From CAWDDA01 sp963813345 (GTDB lineage: Bacteria; Acidobacteriota; Blastocatellia; RBC074): a DNA stretch of 64,000 nucleotides. Under the pieces are notes generated by a model. That model was not told the DNA's origin, did no database searches, and worked only from the letters and a program-made list of their open reading frames with translations. Below are positions 30,058 through 41,190 of this stretch, piece after piece. The position numbers and the translations under genes are program-made. The first letter of the stretch is position 1. Each line of letters opens with the position of its first letter. The stretch lies in the NCBI GenBank assembly GCA_963813345.1, contig CAWEYR010000024.1, positions 372,001 through 436,000 on the forward strand, read 5' to 3'.

Positions 30058-30999
30058 TCAATTTTGATTCTTCGATTCAATTACGTTAGGGAGCACAAGC
30101 GAGCGCACGTTCGGGTGAAGTCGCACCCACAAGCCGGGATTCTCGTCCAATTGTGATTCGAGCAGTTTGAGATCCGACGATAGCTCGGTGTCGAGGACAC
30201 GCCGGTAACTGGCGCGTTTTGCCGGCGCAGTCTCTGCGTCTACGATCGATTGCACAATGCGTCTCGACGCGAGAATCGCCGACGGACCAAGTGTGAAGAT
30301 GTGCGTAGCACGGCGGCATTCAGCTTCGTCATCAGCATCCACTGAACTGCCACCTGCTTTGAATTTGGTGATGTGATGTTCAAGGATACTCGACGAGATT
30401 GGTATCAACCCCGCCACGTCCGCTGCCGTTGCCCCTGAGCCTGGCTTGATGTAGGCAAGGTGCGAAGCAGCACCGGGTTCAGGGCCATGCCCGAGAAAGA
30501 AGATGTCCGCGCCACCGAGCGCGTCCAGTTTCTCGATATAAGCTCGCACTTCCGACTCGAGATTCGGTGAGTCGGTGCGCACCGTCGTGAAACTCTTAAC
30601 CTTACGGAAAAACTCATCCCCCAACAGCCGTTCAAAGTCACGAACGAAGCTGAGACTGCTGCCCATGCGCATCGGCGCCAGTGCGTCTTGCGTAAAGACG
30701 TGCAGCCGGGAAATGAGATCATCTGCGTGCGGCTCGTTCGAGCGCGTTCGCGCCCGCTCACCGAGGAGCCGGTGAAGGGCCTGAGCTCCGCGACCTCCGA
30801 GAATGATGATGACAAGGTCGCCGGTTTTCTGACGGCCAAGCTCATCGAGCTCAGCGAGCATCGCCCTACCGACGTCGTCTTCTGAAACGAGAACTTCAGG
30901 AATCAATCGCTTTGGAGCATAACGTTCAAGCACCTCTCGCGATGTTCTTCCCTGACGGTAGAACCAGAGATTGTCACCAACCCTCCGCTGTTCAAGCAT
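30058..30999 (-). CDS. NagB/6-phosphogluconolactonase-superfamily protein
   Basis: A cytosolic protein of about 313 residues with a NagB/RpiA-like fold. The segment DIFFLGHGPEPGAASHLAYI is the equivalent of the NagB active-site loop GIGxDGHIAFN, with changes, and VIIILGGRGAQALHRLL corresponds to the first glycine-rich loop. Typical glucosamine-6-phosphate deaminase residues are not all present, so the substrate may be another phospho-sugar or a lactone. ATG 30,999 was chosen; a TTG at 31,035 extends it. It leads the minus-strand cluster with UxaE, the SDR and the LarA homologue, and is separated from uxaE by 32 bases, so a role in the same sugar-acid pathway is likely. Confidence 0.7.
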   Translation of the reverse strand: MLEQRRVGDNLWFYRQGRTSREVLERYAPKRLIPEVLVSEDDVGRAMLAELDELGRQKTGDLVIIILGGRGAQALHRLLGERARTRSNEPHADDLISRLHVFTQDALAPMRMGSSLSFVRDFERLLGDEFFRKVKSFTTVRTDSPNLESEVRAYIEKLDALGGADIFFLGHGPEPGAASHLAYIKPGSGATAADVAGLIPISSSILEHHITKFKAGGSSVDADDEAECRRATHIFTLGPSAILASRRIVQSIVDAETAPAKRASYRRVLDTELSSDLKLLESQLDENPGLWVRLHPNVRSLVLPNVIESKNQN

Positions 31000-31063
31000 T
31001 AAAGCAATTCTTTCAGATGAGGAAGGCAATCGCAAGATTAGGGATTAAGTCAATTATGGCGTT

Positions 31064-31118
31064 CGAGTTCAAGCTTTAGCTTGGGGTTTCAATGTAACCC
31101 CAAGCTAAAGCTTGAACT
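31064..31118. repeat. Inverted repeat, second copy of the GAGTTCAAGC element
   Basis: GAGTTCAAGCTTTAGCTTG plus GGGTT on the left (31,064-31,087) is exactly complemented on the right (31,095-31,118), with a seven-base loop. The 19-base core is identical to the copy at 3,441. It lies between divergent genes. Confidence 0.88.
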
Positions 31119-31156
31119 CAAACCCGATTTACGTACCATGCCAGGATGCATCCCTG

Positions 31157-32083
31157 ATGACTGAACTTCGCGTCGTTTCCCTGATCGCCAGTGCAACTGA
31201 GATTGTCTGCGCTCTCGGCCACGAGAACTCGATGGTCGGACGATCTCATGAATGCGATTTTCCGTCGTCAATCAAGTCCCTTCCATCCTGCACGAGCCCG
31301 AAATTTGATATCGAAGGATTGAGTTACGAAATCGACCAGCGCGTCAAGGCGATCGTCCAGGAAGGCTTGAGCGTCTATCGTGTCGATGCGCAAATGCTCG
31401 AAGAACTGAAGCCATCGCACATAATCACTCAATCGCAATGCGAGGTATGCGCGGTAAGCCTGCGCGATGTCGAAGAGGCGGTTTGTCAGCTGACTTCTTC
31501 TCGTCCGGCGATTGTTTCGCTCGAACCGAACTCTCTTGCGGATGTGTGGCTTGACATACAGCGAGTTGGCAACGCACTTGACGTCGAAGAGAGAGCGGCA
31601 TCGTTGATTACGCAACTCAAGAGCAGAATGAATGCCATCAAGGAACGCGCAGAAAGTGCAACCAGTCGGTTGCGGGTCGCGTTTATTGAATGGATCGATC
31701 CGTTGATGGCTGGAGGAAACTGGATCCCTGAGCTGATCGAAATGGCAGGTGGATTGAACCTTTTTGGTGAAGCCGGGCGGCATTCACCTTTTATGGAGTG
31801 GAGTGAGCTGGCGGCATCCGATCCCGACGTGATCGTGATTTCACCATGCGGCTTTAATGTCGAACGAACATCAGCCGAAGTCGGTTACCTCCAGGGACTT
31901 GCCGGGTGGAATGGTCTGAAAGCGGTGAGAAATCACAAAGTGGTCATTGCGGACGGAAACAGCTATTTCAGCCGGCCAGGTCCGAGGCTGGTTGAATCCC
32001 TGGAAATCCTCGCAGAGGTTCTTCATCCTGACCTTTTTGACTTTGGTCATGAAGGTACGTTGTACGCGCAACTTTCAGGCTGA
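31157..32083 (+). CDS. Cobalamin/siderophore-binding-family protein (BtuF-like, no clear signal peptide)
   Basis: A protein of 308 residues of the helical-backbone metal/cobalamin receptor family. VVSLIASATEIVCALG and VGRSHECDFP open the fold, and the highly conserved block AFIEWIDPLMAGGNWIPELI with MAGG follows, then VIVISPCGFNVERT. ATG 31,157 gives no classical signal peptide, which is common in this cytosolic-looking cobalamin-binding subgroup; function is therefore less certain than for periplasmic BtuF. Cysteine pairs (CEVCAV) are unusual. No ABC permease or TonB receptor for B12 is adjacent. The last residues (TLYAQLSG) lie in a palindrome-like sequence that continues past the stop. Confidence 0.8.
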   Translation: MTELRVVSLIASATEIVCALGHENSMVGRSHECDFPSSIKSLPSCTSPKFDIEGLSYEIDQRVKAIVQEGLSVYRVDAQMLEELKPSHIITQSQCEVCAVSLRDVEEAVCQLTSSRPAIVSLEPNSLADVWLDIQRVGNALDVEERAASLITQLKSRMNAIKERAESATSRLRVAFIEWIDPLMAGGNWIPELIEMAGGLNLFGEAGRHSPFMEWSELAASDPDVIVISPCGFNVERTSAEVGYLQGLAGWNGLKAVRNHKVVIADGNSYFSRPGPRLVESLEILAEVLHPDLFDFGHEGTLYAQLSG

Positions 32084-32104
32084 AGTCGCTCAGCCAACGT
32101 ACTC

Positions 32105-32133
32105 TTGAATTCACGGCACTTATGGGCTAGTAT
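32105..32133 (+). promoter_or_regulatory. Sigma-70-type promoter for the cysM operon
   Basis: TTGAAT at 32,105-32,110, a 17-base spacer and TAGTAT at 32,128-32,133 precede the ATG at 32,169. The spacing is ideal and each hexamer matches consensus at four positions. Confidence 0.5.
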
Positions 32134-32168
32134 TCCCCAAATGGCTAAACCGATGATGGTTAACTGTT

Positions 32169-33104
<936 letters not shown>

Positions 33105-33108
<4 letters not shown>

Positions 33109-33639
33109 CGATGAGCATCCAGGTCAGCGAAGGCTGTCTCGATTCCATTCGAGAGCACGGAGAAGCAAGCTACCCGGAAGAGTGCGGCGGGCTTTTGCTG
33201 GGCGTTTTCGAGGATGGAGTCCGCGTGATTCGGGAGATCGCGCGTCTTGACAACGTGAGGGAGGATTCGCGTCATAATCGTGTCGCTCTCGACCCGCTTG
33301 CATACGCGCGAGCCGAGCGCGAAGCCACGCGCCGGGGTCTTGGGGTCTGGGGCTATTATCATTCTCATCCGGACCATCCCGCGATTCCCTCTCAATATGA
33401 TCTTGAACATGCGCCGTTCATTGAATGGTCATATCGTGATCGTCTCGGTGCGCAATGGTGTAGCGAGTGATATTCGATCGTGGAACGTCCGCGATGACCG
33501 GTCGCAGTTTGATGAAGAGAAAATATTCAGGAGCAATGGTCATGCCGAAGGTCTCGATCCCTTCAGCACTTCGACAATATGCCGGCAATCAGGAAGCAAT
33601 CCTCGTGAGCGGCAACCGGGTGAGCGAGGTGCTGGCTGA
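33105..33639 (+). CDS. JAMM/MPN (M67) metallopeptidase, Mec-like (one frameshift)
   Basis: The JAMM zinc motif is complete: YPEECGGLLLG carries the Glu, and HSHPDHPAIPSQYD gives H-x-H-x7-S-x2-D. Near 33,430 an extra C (TATCGTGATC) shifts the frame; the other frame continues VIVSVRNGVASDIRSWNV and DDRSQFDEEKI, typical of the end of Mec/JAB proteins. The peptidase domain ends near 33,520, but no stop codon is visible there, so the exact end is unclear. In mycobacteria Mec+ cleaves the CysO-cysteine adduct to release cysteine; here it lies between cysM and a CysO-like carrier, which supports that role. A role in trimming the carrier after Gly-Gly is also possible. Confidence 0.85.
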
Positions 33640-33869
33640 TTTGAGTTCTCAGTATCCAGAGCTGAAGAAGCATCTTTTCGACAATGGACAACCGCCTGCG
33701 AAGCTTCGTCAACATTTACGTCAATGACGAAGACATTCGCTATGGCCGCGAAGTGGACCCGTCCCTCGCCGAGACTGACGAATTGAGCATTATTCCTTCA
33801 ATCGCAGGCGGCATCGCAACCGAGGATGAAGTATCGAAGGCCGATCTCCCGACTCTGAACGAACGATGA
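33542..33869 (+). CDS. ThiS/MoaD/CysO-like sulfur carrier with residues after Gly-Gly (one frameshift)
   Basis: A ubiquitin-fold sulfur carrier. ATG 33,542 follows AGGAG by eight bases and gives MPKVSIPSALRQYAGNQEA and VSEVLADLSSQYPELKKHL. After a break near 33,690 the other frame gives LRSFVNIYVNDEDIRYG, ELSIIPSIAGG. The Gly-Gly normally ends these proteins so that the E1 enzyme can adenylate it. Here 14 more residues (IATEDEVSKADLPT and so on) follow before the stop. Either a protease must remove them, or the carrier is fused to the E1-like protein downstream (removing one A near 33,858 would join them). It lies between the JAMM and the E1 genes. Confidence 0.82.
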
Positions 33870-33897
33870 GGTAGCGCGATACAGCAGACATCTCATC

Positions 33898-35017
33898 ATG
33901 CCCGAAGTGGGCATGGAGGGTCAGCGCAAGCTGAAAGCAGCGAGTGTGCTGCTGATTGGTGCCGGCGGGCTGGGCTCACCTCTCGGTCTCTATCTGTCAG
34001 CAGCTGGAATCGGAAGGCTGGGTCTGGTTGATTTCGACGTCGTGGACGCAAGCAATCTTCAGCGGCAGATTCTCCACGGAACAAAGGACATTGGGAGACC
34101 CAAGCTCGAGTCGGCAAAGGATCGCCTCTCCGACATCAATCCTCACGTTCAGATCGATACCTATTCCGTTGCGCTTCGCTCGGACAATGCACTGGGCATC
34201 GTCAAGGATTACGACGTCATCATCGATGGAACCGATAATTTCCAGACGCGCTACCTTGCCAATGACGCAAGCGTGCTTCTTGGCAAGCCAAATGTTTACG
34301 GGTCGATCTTCAGGTTTGATGGTCAGGCATCAGTGTTCTATCCGGCCGCTGGAGGTCCGTGCTATCGCTGCCTTTATCCAGAGCCGCCGCCTCCGGGCCT
34401 CGTTCCTTCGTGCGCCGAGGGTGGTGTACTTGGAATCCTCCCCGGGATCATCGGAATTATTCAGGCTACCGAGGCGATCAAGCTGATTATCGGCCAGGGC
34501 GAGCCTCTCATTGGCAGGCTGCTCCTCTTCGATGCGCTCAAGATGAAGTTTCGCGAACTCAAGTTGAGGCGCAATCCCGCGTGCCCGCTTTGCGGCGACA
34601 ATCCGACGATCAAAGAGCTGATCGATTACGATCAGTTTTGCGGTGTTACACCACAACCGGCTGAGAAGGAGGTCGCTGCAGGGACCGCGGATGATTGGGA
34701 AATCTCGGTTACGGAGCTCGAAGGAGCGGCTGGATCGCGGAGACAAGCTGACGATTATTGATGTGAGGGAACCTCACGAGTGGCAGATAGCCAACCTTGA
34801 AAAATATGGTTCGCGTCTCATTCCGCTCGCGCAGGTCAAGGACCGGCTGTCGGAGATAAGTCAGCAGGAGGACGTTGTTCTGCACTGCAAGATGGGTGGC
34901 AGAAGCGCCAAGGCGTACGAAACGCTCAAGAATGCCGGCTACACCAGGATCAGGAATCTCAAGGGCGGGATCACTGCCTGGGCAGATCAGGTCGATAAGA
35001 GCATGCCGAAGTATTGA
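33898..35017 (+). CDS. moeZ: MoeZ/MoeB-like E1 adenylyltransferase with C-terminal rhodanese domain (one frameshift)
   Basis: A ThiF/MoeB fold occupies about residues 1-255. LIGAGGLGSPLGLYLSAAGI binds ATP, then come VDFDVVDASNLQRQILH, DGTDNFQTRYLAND and two zinc Cys pairs (CYRC and CPLC). An extra G near 34,720 shifts the frame; the other frame encodes a rhodanese domain with IIDVREPHEWQIANL and the active-site Cys in VLHCKMGGRSAKAYE. It adenylates the carrier C-terminus and transfers sulfur to it. The conserved N-terminal VARYSRHLIMPEVGMEG lies partly upstream of ATG 33,898, in a frame that opens near 33,859 without a start codon, so the true start is either lost to an indel or the protein is fused to the carrier. 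Confidence 0.9.
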
Positions 35018-35067
35018 GTGAGGGTAGCGCAGAGAAGTCTCCAATCCTCGCAACGCATGGGCGGATC

Positions 35068-35169
35068 GCCGTCGCCTTCGGCGACGGCGGCAAGCTGAAG
35101 CTTGAACTCAAACTCATTGTGGTTTGAGTTCAAGCTTTAGCTTGCCGCTGCCGCGTAAGCGGCAGCGGC
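35068..35169. repeat. Compound inverted repeats, third copy of the GAGTTCAAGC element
   Basis: Three nested hairpins are present. GCCGTCGCC and its complement flank a four-base loop near 35,068-35,089. CAAGCTGAAGCTTGAACTC (35,091 onward) pairs with GAGTTCAAGCTTTAGCTTG at 35,126-35,144. GCCGCTGCCGC pairs with GCGGCAGCGGC to 35,169. The middle core matches copies at 3,441 and 31,064 with one change. Confidence 0.85.
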
Positions 35170-35209
35170 CTCGCAAACCTCGTTGACGCTGACAAATCTC
35201 AAATCTCAA

Positions 35210-35239
35210 ATGACAATTGGAAAATGTGTCGTGTATACT
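35210..35239 (+). promoter_or_regulatory. Putative promoter upstream of argG
   Basis: ATGACA at 35,210-35,215, an 18-base spacer and TATACT at 35,234-35,239 precede argG. GGAGG at about 35,270 follows as ribosome binding site. Confidence 0.45.
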
Positions 35240-35293
35240 TAGCTGATTCTGCACGATTACCGGATTCTGGAGGTTGCTGACAGTACATGAGCT

Positions 35294-36492
35294 GTGACGG
35301 CAAAGCGAGTCGCCCTTGCCTATTCCGGCGGGCTTGATACTTCAATCATCATTCCCTGGCTTAAAGAACACTACAACTGCGAGGTGATCGCGGTCGCGGC
35401 TGACGTCGGGCAGGGCGAGGAGCTCGAGGGCTTGCGTGAAAAGGCGCTCGACACGGGTGCATCAGAAATCTACATCGAAGACCTCCGTCATGAATTCGTC
35501 ACCGAATATATCTTTCCGACCGTCCGAGCCGGAGCCGTCTACGAGCACAAGTATCTTTTAGGCACTTCCTTCGCACGGCCGGTGATTGCAAAGAAACAAG
35601 TCGAAGTAGCGCTCCGAACGGGGTGCGATGCAGTAGCGCATGGGTGCACAGGAAAAGGCAATGATCAGGTTCGATTTGAGCTGACTTATCAGGCGCTTGC
35701 ACCTCAGCTCACGGTGATTGCGCCGTGGCGCGAATGGGACATCGTTTCGCGTGAAGATGCGATCGACTATGCGAACGAGCGGAAGATTCCAATTACTGCC
35801 AGCCGCGAGAAAATCTACAGCCGCGATCGCAACATCTGGCACATCTCGCACGAAGGGGGAATTCTCGAGGACCCTGCGTCTGAGCCTGAAGAAGGAATGT
35901 ATATCCTTTCATCCTCACCCGAGAACGCGCCGGACAAACCCGAATACGTCGAGATTACCTTCGAGAAGGCGACTCCCGTGGCTGTCAACGGTGAGAACCT
36001 GGATCCCGTTCCGCTTCTCGAAAGATTGAACGAGATCGGTAGCCGCAACGGTGTTGGCAGGATCGATCTCGTTGAGAATCGGCTCGTCGGAATCAAATCA
36101 AGGGGATGTTACGAAACCCCGGGCGGAACGCTCCTCCTCACGGCACTTCGCGAGCTCGAAGCTCTCTGTCTCGATCGCGAATCATCTCATTACAAAGAAA
36201 TGCTCGCTCTCAAGTATGCTGAGATGGTTTACTTCGGCCAATGGTTCACGCCACTTCGCGAAGCTCTCGATGCATTTGTGAATACGCTCGCTGAGCCGGT
36301 GAGCGGCTCAGTTCGACTGAAGCTTTACAAAGGCAACGTCATCATTGCAGGACGCACGTCACCGCAAACGCTCTATCGCCCTGACCTGGCTTCGTTCACG
36401 ATGGGGGCGAGCTACGATCAGCGCGATGCCGGTGGTTTTATCAACATCTTCGGGCTGCCGCTCAAGGTCCACGCCCTTACACGCAAACAGGT

Positions 36493-36496
<4 letters not shown>
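35294..36496 (+). CDS. argG: Argininosuccinate synthase
   Basis: A PP-loop ATPase of 400 residues. RVALAYSGGLDTSIIIPWLK holds the PP motif, GCTGKGNDQVRFELTY the citrulline/aspartate site, and DRNIWHISHEGGILEDP and YKGNVIIAGRTSP are typical of the enzyme. It joins citrulline and aspartate with ATP in arginine synthesis. The start is ambiguous: GTG 35,294 opens this frame, but GGAGG is better placed for an ATG at 35,287 in another frame (ATGAGCTGTGAC). One missing base would join them, giving an ATG start with three extra residues. argH lies about 9 kb downstream on the other strand. It leads a plus-strand run with ypdA and hemE. Confidence 0.95.
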
Positions 36497-37523
<1,027 letters not shown>

Positions 37524-37527
<4 letters not shown>

Positions 37528-38571
37528 TTCATAATGAGCGGCTTGTCCGCGCTTGCCGGAGACAGGAAGTCGACCGGGCTCCGGTCTGGATGATGAGACA
37601 GGCTGGCCGCTATCTCTCAGAGTACCGCGACCTGCGCTCACGCATTCCATTTCTGACGCTCTGCAAAACACCTGACCTCGCGGCACAGGTGTCGCTCCAG
37701 CCATATGAAATACTTGGCGTAGACGCAGTCATACTCTTCTCGGACATTCTGATTCCGGCGGAGGCAATGGGCATGGGCCTGACGTTGAGCGAGAAAGGCC
37801 CTCAGCTGGCTAATCCGGTGCGAAGTCGTGAACAGGTCGATCGACTTGCCGTTCCCGATCCGACAGAAGCGACGCCATTCGTGCTCGAGACCATCAGACT
37901 GCTGCGTGAAACATCTCAACGATGAGGCACCGGTAATCGGTTTTGCCGGCGCGCCATTTACTCTGGCAACGTACATGATCGAGGGAGGCACCTCGAAGAA
38001 CTTTGCTGAAGTAAAGCGCTTGATCTACCGGGAGCCAGCGACAATTCATGCGCTTCTGGACAAGATCGCTGACGTAACGATCCACTATCTGAATGCTCAG
38101 ATTGAAGCGGGTGTTCACGTCATTCAGCTCTTTGACACCTGGGCCGGAGAGCTTGGACCGTCTGAATATGAGGAGTTTGCGCTGCGCTACGAGCAGAAGG
38201 TCTTTGAAAGCCTGCATCGCGGGCCCGAGGGCCTCGGCGTACCGGCTGTGTTATACGTCAACGGGTGCTCGGCGATTGTTGAGCAGATGGCACGCTCGGG
38301 CGCCAACGTCCTGAGCGTCGACTGGAGAATTGGACTCGCAGAGGCCCGCCAGAGAGCCGGTGATAAGGTTGCTATCCAGGGTAATCTCGATCCGGGAGCC
38401 CTGCTGGGCACACCCGAAACAATAGCCATGCAGGTTGACGAGCTGCTGCACGATGGCGGGCCTGTCGGTTATATCGTCAATCTTGGTCACGGCATCCTTC
38501 CGATGACGCCGGTCGAGAATGCCCGGGCCTTTATCGAAGCTGCAAAGAAAGGGATCAAAGAAGTCGCCTGA
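37524..38571 (+). CDS. hemE: Uroporphyrinogen decarboxylase (one frameshift)
   Basis: This is the haem-pathway decarboxylase that turns uroporphyrinogen III into coproporphyrinogen III. VWMMRQAGRYLSEYRDLR is the signature, with ILFSDILIPAEAMGMGL next. An extra A in GAAACATC near 37,910 shifts the frame; the rest reads HLNDEAPVIGFAGAPFTLAT, VIQLFDTWAGELGP, AVLYVNGCS and GYIVNLGHGILPMTPVENA. The corrected length is about 348 residues, normal for HemE. The ATG overlaps the ypdA stop (ATGA). Two M16 peptidases and hemH follow, so this is part of a haem cluster. Confidence 0.95.
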
Positions 38572-39863
38572 TGAGCATTGAACGCGCTTTTACAAAAATC
38601 ACCGAGTATCACGGAATAACAGAGTACCGCCTGAATTCAAATGAACTAAAGGTGCTGCTTGTACCGAGGCGCGAGGCGCCGGTGGTCGCTTTCATGGTCG
38701 TCTATCATGTCGGTTCACGTAACGAAGCAGTTGGGCATACTGGATCGACACATCTCCTCGAGCACCTGCTTTTCAAGGGAACACCGACGTTCAACAAGAA
38801 TGCGGGAACTCAGATCGCTTCTGTCTTGCAGCGGCAAGGCGCTCTTTTCAATGCCGACACCTGGAACGACCGGACCCGTTATTACGAGATGCTTCCGAGT
38901 GACCAGCTCGAGCTTGCCATTCATCTCGAGGCCGACAGGATGCGCAATTCGTTCATAGCCGACGAGGATCGCCAGTCAGAGATGGTCGTGGTGCGCAATG
39001 AGCTCGAGCGTGGCGAAAACGAGCCCTCGCGAATCCTCGATGAGAGGCTTTGGTCGGCTGCGTTCCGCGAGCATCCATACCACCATCCGACGATCGGGTG
39101 GCGTTCGGATGTTGAGGGGGTTCCGACGTCACGGCTTAAAGAGTTCTACGATACTTTCTATTATCCGAACAACGCGACCGCCATCCTCGTTGGCGACTTT
39201 GAGGACGAAGCGGCACTCGACATGATTCAGAAGCATTTCGGAAAGGTTCTCGCCTCTCCTCATGAGATTCCCGTCACTTACACGGTTGAGCCTCCTCAGG
39301 AAGGTGAGGTTCGATTCGTACTTCGCCGCGCCGGGCAGCTCGGTCTGATAGCTATGGGTTGGCACATACCCGAGGCGACGCACATCGATTCTGCAGCGCT
39401 ATCAGTACTGGATCATGTCCTTTCGTCGGGAGTGTCGTCACGGCTTTATCAGGCGCTCGTCGAGAAGCAGTTAGCCGTGAGTGTCAACGCTCAGAGCTAT
39501 CAGTTTCGAGACCCCGGTCTCTTTACGATTGAAGTGACACTTGCGCCCGGAATAAAACACGAGGATGTCGAAGCGTTGATTCACGCCGAGATTGAACGCT
39601 TGAAGACGCAGGAAGTGACGGCGGCGGAGCTCGCGAGAGCGCAGAATATGATCGTGACGCAGATCATCTTTCTTCGTGATTCTGCTCTCGGAGTCGTGAA
39701 CGCCATCGGAGAGGCAGAGTCGGTCGCAGATTGGAAGCTCTACGTCGACCTGCCAAAGCGCGTTGAGGAAGTGACGGTCGCGGATTTGCAGCGCGTGGTG
39801 AATGCGTACTTTACCGAAGACAATCGCACTGTCGGCTATTTCATACCCAGGGAGACGGCTTGA
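38571..39863 (+). CDS. M16 family zinc peptidase, active-type subunit
   Basis: An insulinase-type peptidase of 430 residues. The inverted zinc motif HLLEHLLFKGT gives HxxEH, and the downstream Glu is within VVVRNELERGENEPSRI. There are two similar alpha/beta halves of about 200 residues, as usual. It pairs with the next gene, which lacks the zinc motif, in the two-subunit arrangement common in bacteria, where the pair forms a clamshell that degrades or processes peptides. No signal peptide is evident in this reading, so the location is uncertain. ATG follows the hemE stop by overlap, and the stop overlaps the next start. Confidence 0.92.
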   Translation: MSIERAFTKITEYHGITEYRLNSNELKVLLVPRREAPVVAFMVVYHVGSRNEAVGHTGSTHLLEHLLFKGTPTFNKNAGTQIASVLQRQGALFNADTWNDRTRYYEMLPSDQLELAIHLEADRMRNSFIADEDRQSEMVVVRNELERGENEPSRILDERLWSAAFREHPYHHPTIGWRSDVEGVPTSRLKEFYDTFYYPNNATAILVGDFEDEAALDMIQKHFGKVLASPHEIPVTYTVEPPQEGEVRFVLRRAGQLGLIAMGWHIPEATHIDSAALSVLDHVLSSGVSSRLYQALVEKQLAVSVNAQSYQFRDPGLFTIEVTLAPGIKHEDVEALIHAEIERLKTQEVTAAELARAQNMIVTQIIFLRDSALGVVNAIGEAESVADWKLYVDLPKRVEEVTVADLQRVVNAYFTEDNRTVGYFIPRETA

Positions 39864-41144
39864 ATAAGTTAAAGGAGAACACTTTTCTGGCGCGCACGCG
39901 AAGATACGAGCTCGCGGGCGGAATCATTCTTCTCGTTATTGAGAACCGGGCAAACCCGACAGTATCTCTTTCAGCGTCCCTGCGAGCGGGGTCATACTTC
40001 AATCCGCCTGAACGCCACGGAATATCGAGCTTCACGGCGAGTATGCTCAGCAAGGGTACTGCGAATCGCAGCAAGCTCGAGATAGCTGAGGAGCTTGAAA
40101 CGATGGGAGCGCGTCGCGGTTATGCTGCCAATACGTTTAGCGTGAGTATTGGCGCACAGTGTCTGAGCCGTGATTTTGACAAGGTACTCGCAACGATCGC
40201 TGAAGAATCGCAGCAACCCGGGTTCCCAGTCGAGGAGCTGGAGAAGCTCAGGCAACAAGCGATTGCCGCTATCAAGCAGGAACAGGAAGAGACGCGCGCA
40301 CGCGCGATGGAACGCCTGTCACAATTGATCTACCCGCCCGAGAATCCCTTTTATCACCTGCCCGCGGAACAGTTGATCTCGGATGTGGAATCGATCACGA
40401 CCGACGATCTGAAACGGTTCTACAGCGAGCGCTATGGTCCTGCATCCCTGATTGTCGCGGTCGTCGGGGACGTGGATGCGGGTAGAGTTCGCGATAGTAT
40501 TGACGGATCTTTTTGGTGGATGGAAAGGAAGCCCCAAACCTGCCATCGATCTGGCCGTCACGCCACTCCCGGAAACGCGGAGTCGCGAACTCGTTGCAAT
40601 GAAGGACAAACCGAATGTCGATGTCGTCATCGGGCACCCATCGCGACTTCGACGCTCAAATCCGGACTATCTCGCTGCGATGCTTGCCAACCGTGCTCTG
40701 GGTCAGTCCACACTCTCATCTAGGCTAGGTCTCAAGATTCGCGATGAAATGGGGCTGACTTATGGAATCAACTCATCGTTTGTGGATACGGGGCTGGGCG
40801 ATGGGCCTTTTGTGATTGGTGTAACAGTAGCGCCGCAGAATATCGAGCCGGCGATCAACACAACTTTCGACATCGTGAATGAGTTTCGGGAGCTGGGAAT
40901 TCGCGATGACGAGTTGCGTGATGAGAAATCTTCCTGGATCGGCTCATACAAGGTAGGTCTCGCAACGAACAGCGGCATGGCGGCTCAGCTGCTGGCCGCA
41001 GAGGTCCACCAGCTTGGCGTTGGCTATCTTGACGAGTTCCCGAATCGAATCGCTGCTATTACAAAAGGTGAAGTAGACGAAGCTATTCACCACTATTTTC
41101 ACCCCGAGCGCGCGACAACCGTCGTTGCCGGCACAGTCGATTGA
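39860..41144 (+). CDS. M16 family peptidase, non-catalytic-type subunit (one frameshift)
   Basis: The M16 fold is recognisable (GIILLVIENRANPTVSLSAS, then HGISSFTASMLSKGTANRS), but HxxEH is replaced by ISSFTASML, so it cannot bind zinc in the usual way. It probably serves as the partner subunit to the preceding peptidase. A break near 40,520 separates the two halves; the second reads VIGHPSRLRRSNPDYLAAML, LGLKIRDEMGLTYGINSSFV and ends ATTVVAGTVD. The R/Y motif in the last domain (RDEMGLTYGI) is retained, as in partner subunits that bind substrate. Start is TTG 39,860, overlapping the upstream stop by TTGA. Confidence 0.85.
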
Positions 41145-41190
41145 GATCATATGTGATGGTGATTGTGTGATCGTGAATGTGTGACCGTGA
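41145..41190. repeat. Short imperfect tandem repeats before hemH
   Basis: The gap holds TGTGATGGTGATTG, TGTGATCGTGAA and TGTGACCGTGAA as three imperfect tandem units. No ribosome binding site other than these GTGA-rich units is visible before the hemH ATG. Confidence 0.4.

Noticed and set aside
35287..35296. ATG at 35,287 as argG start
   Set aside because: It is out of frame with argG as given; only an indel would make it the start, so GTG 35,294 was kept and the option noted.
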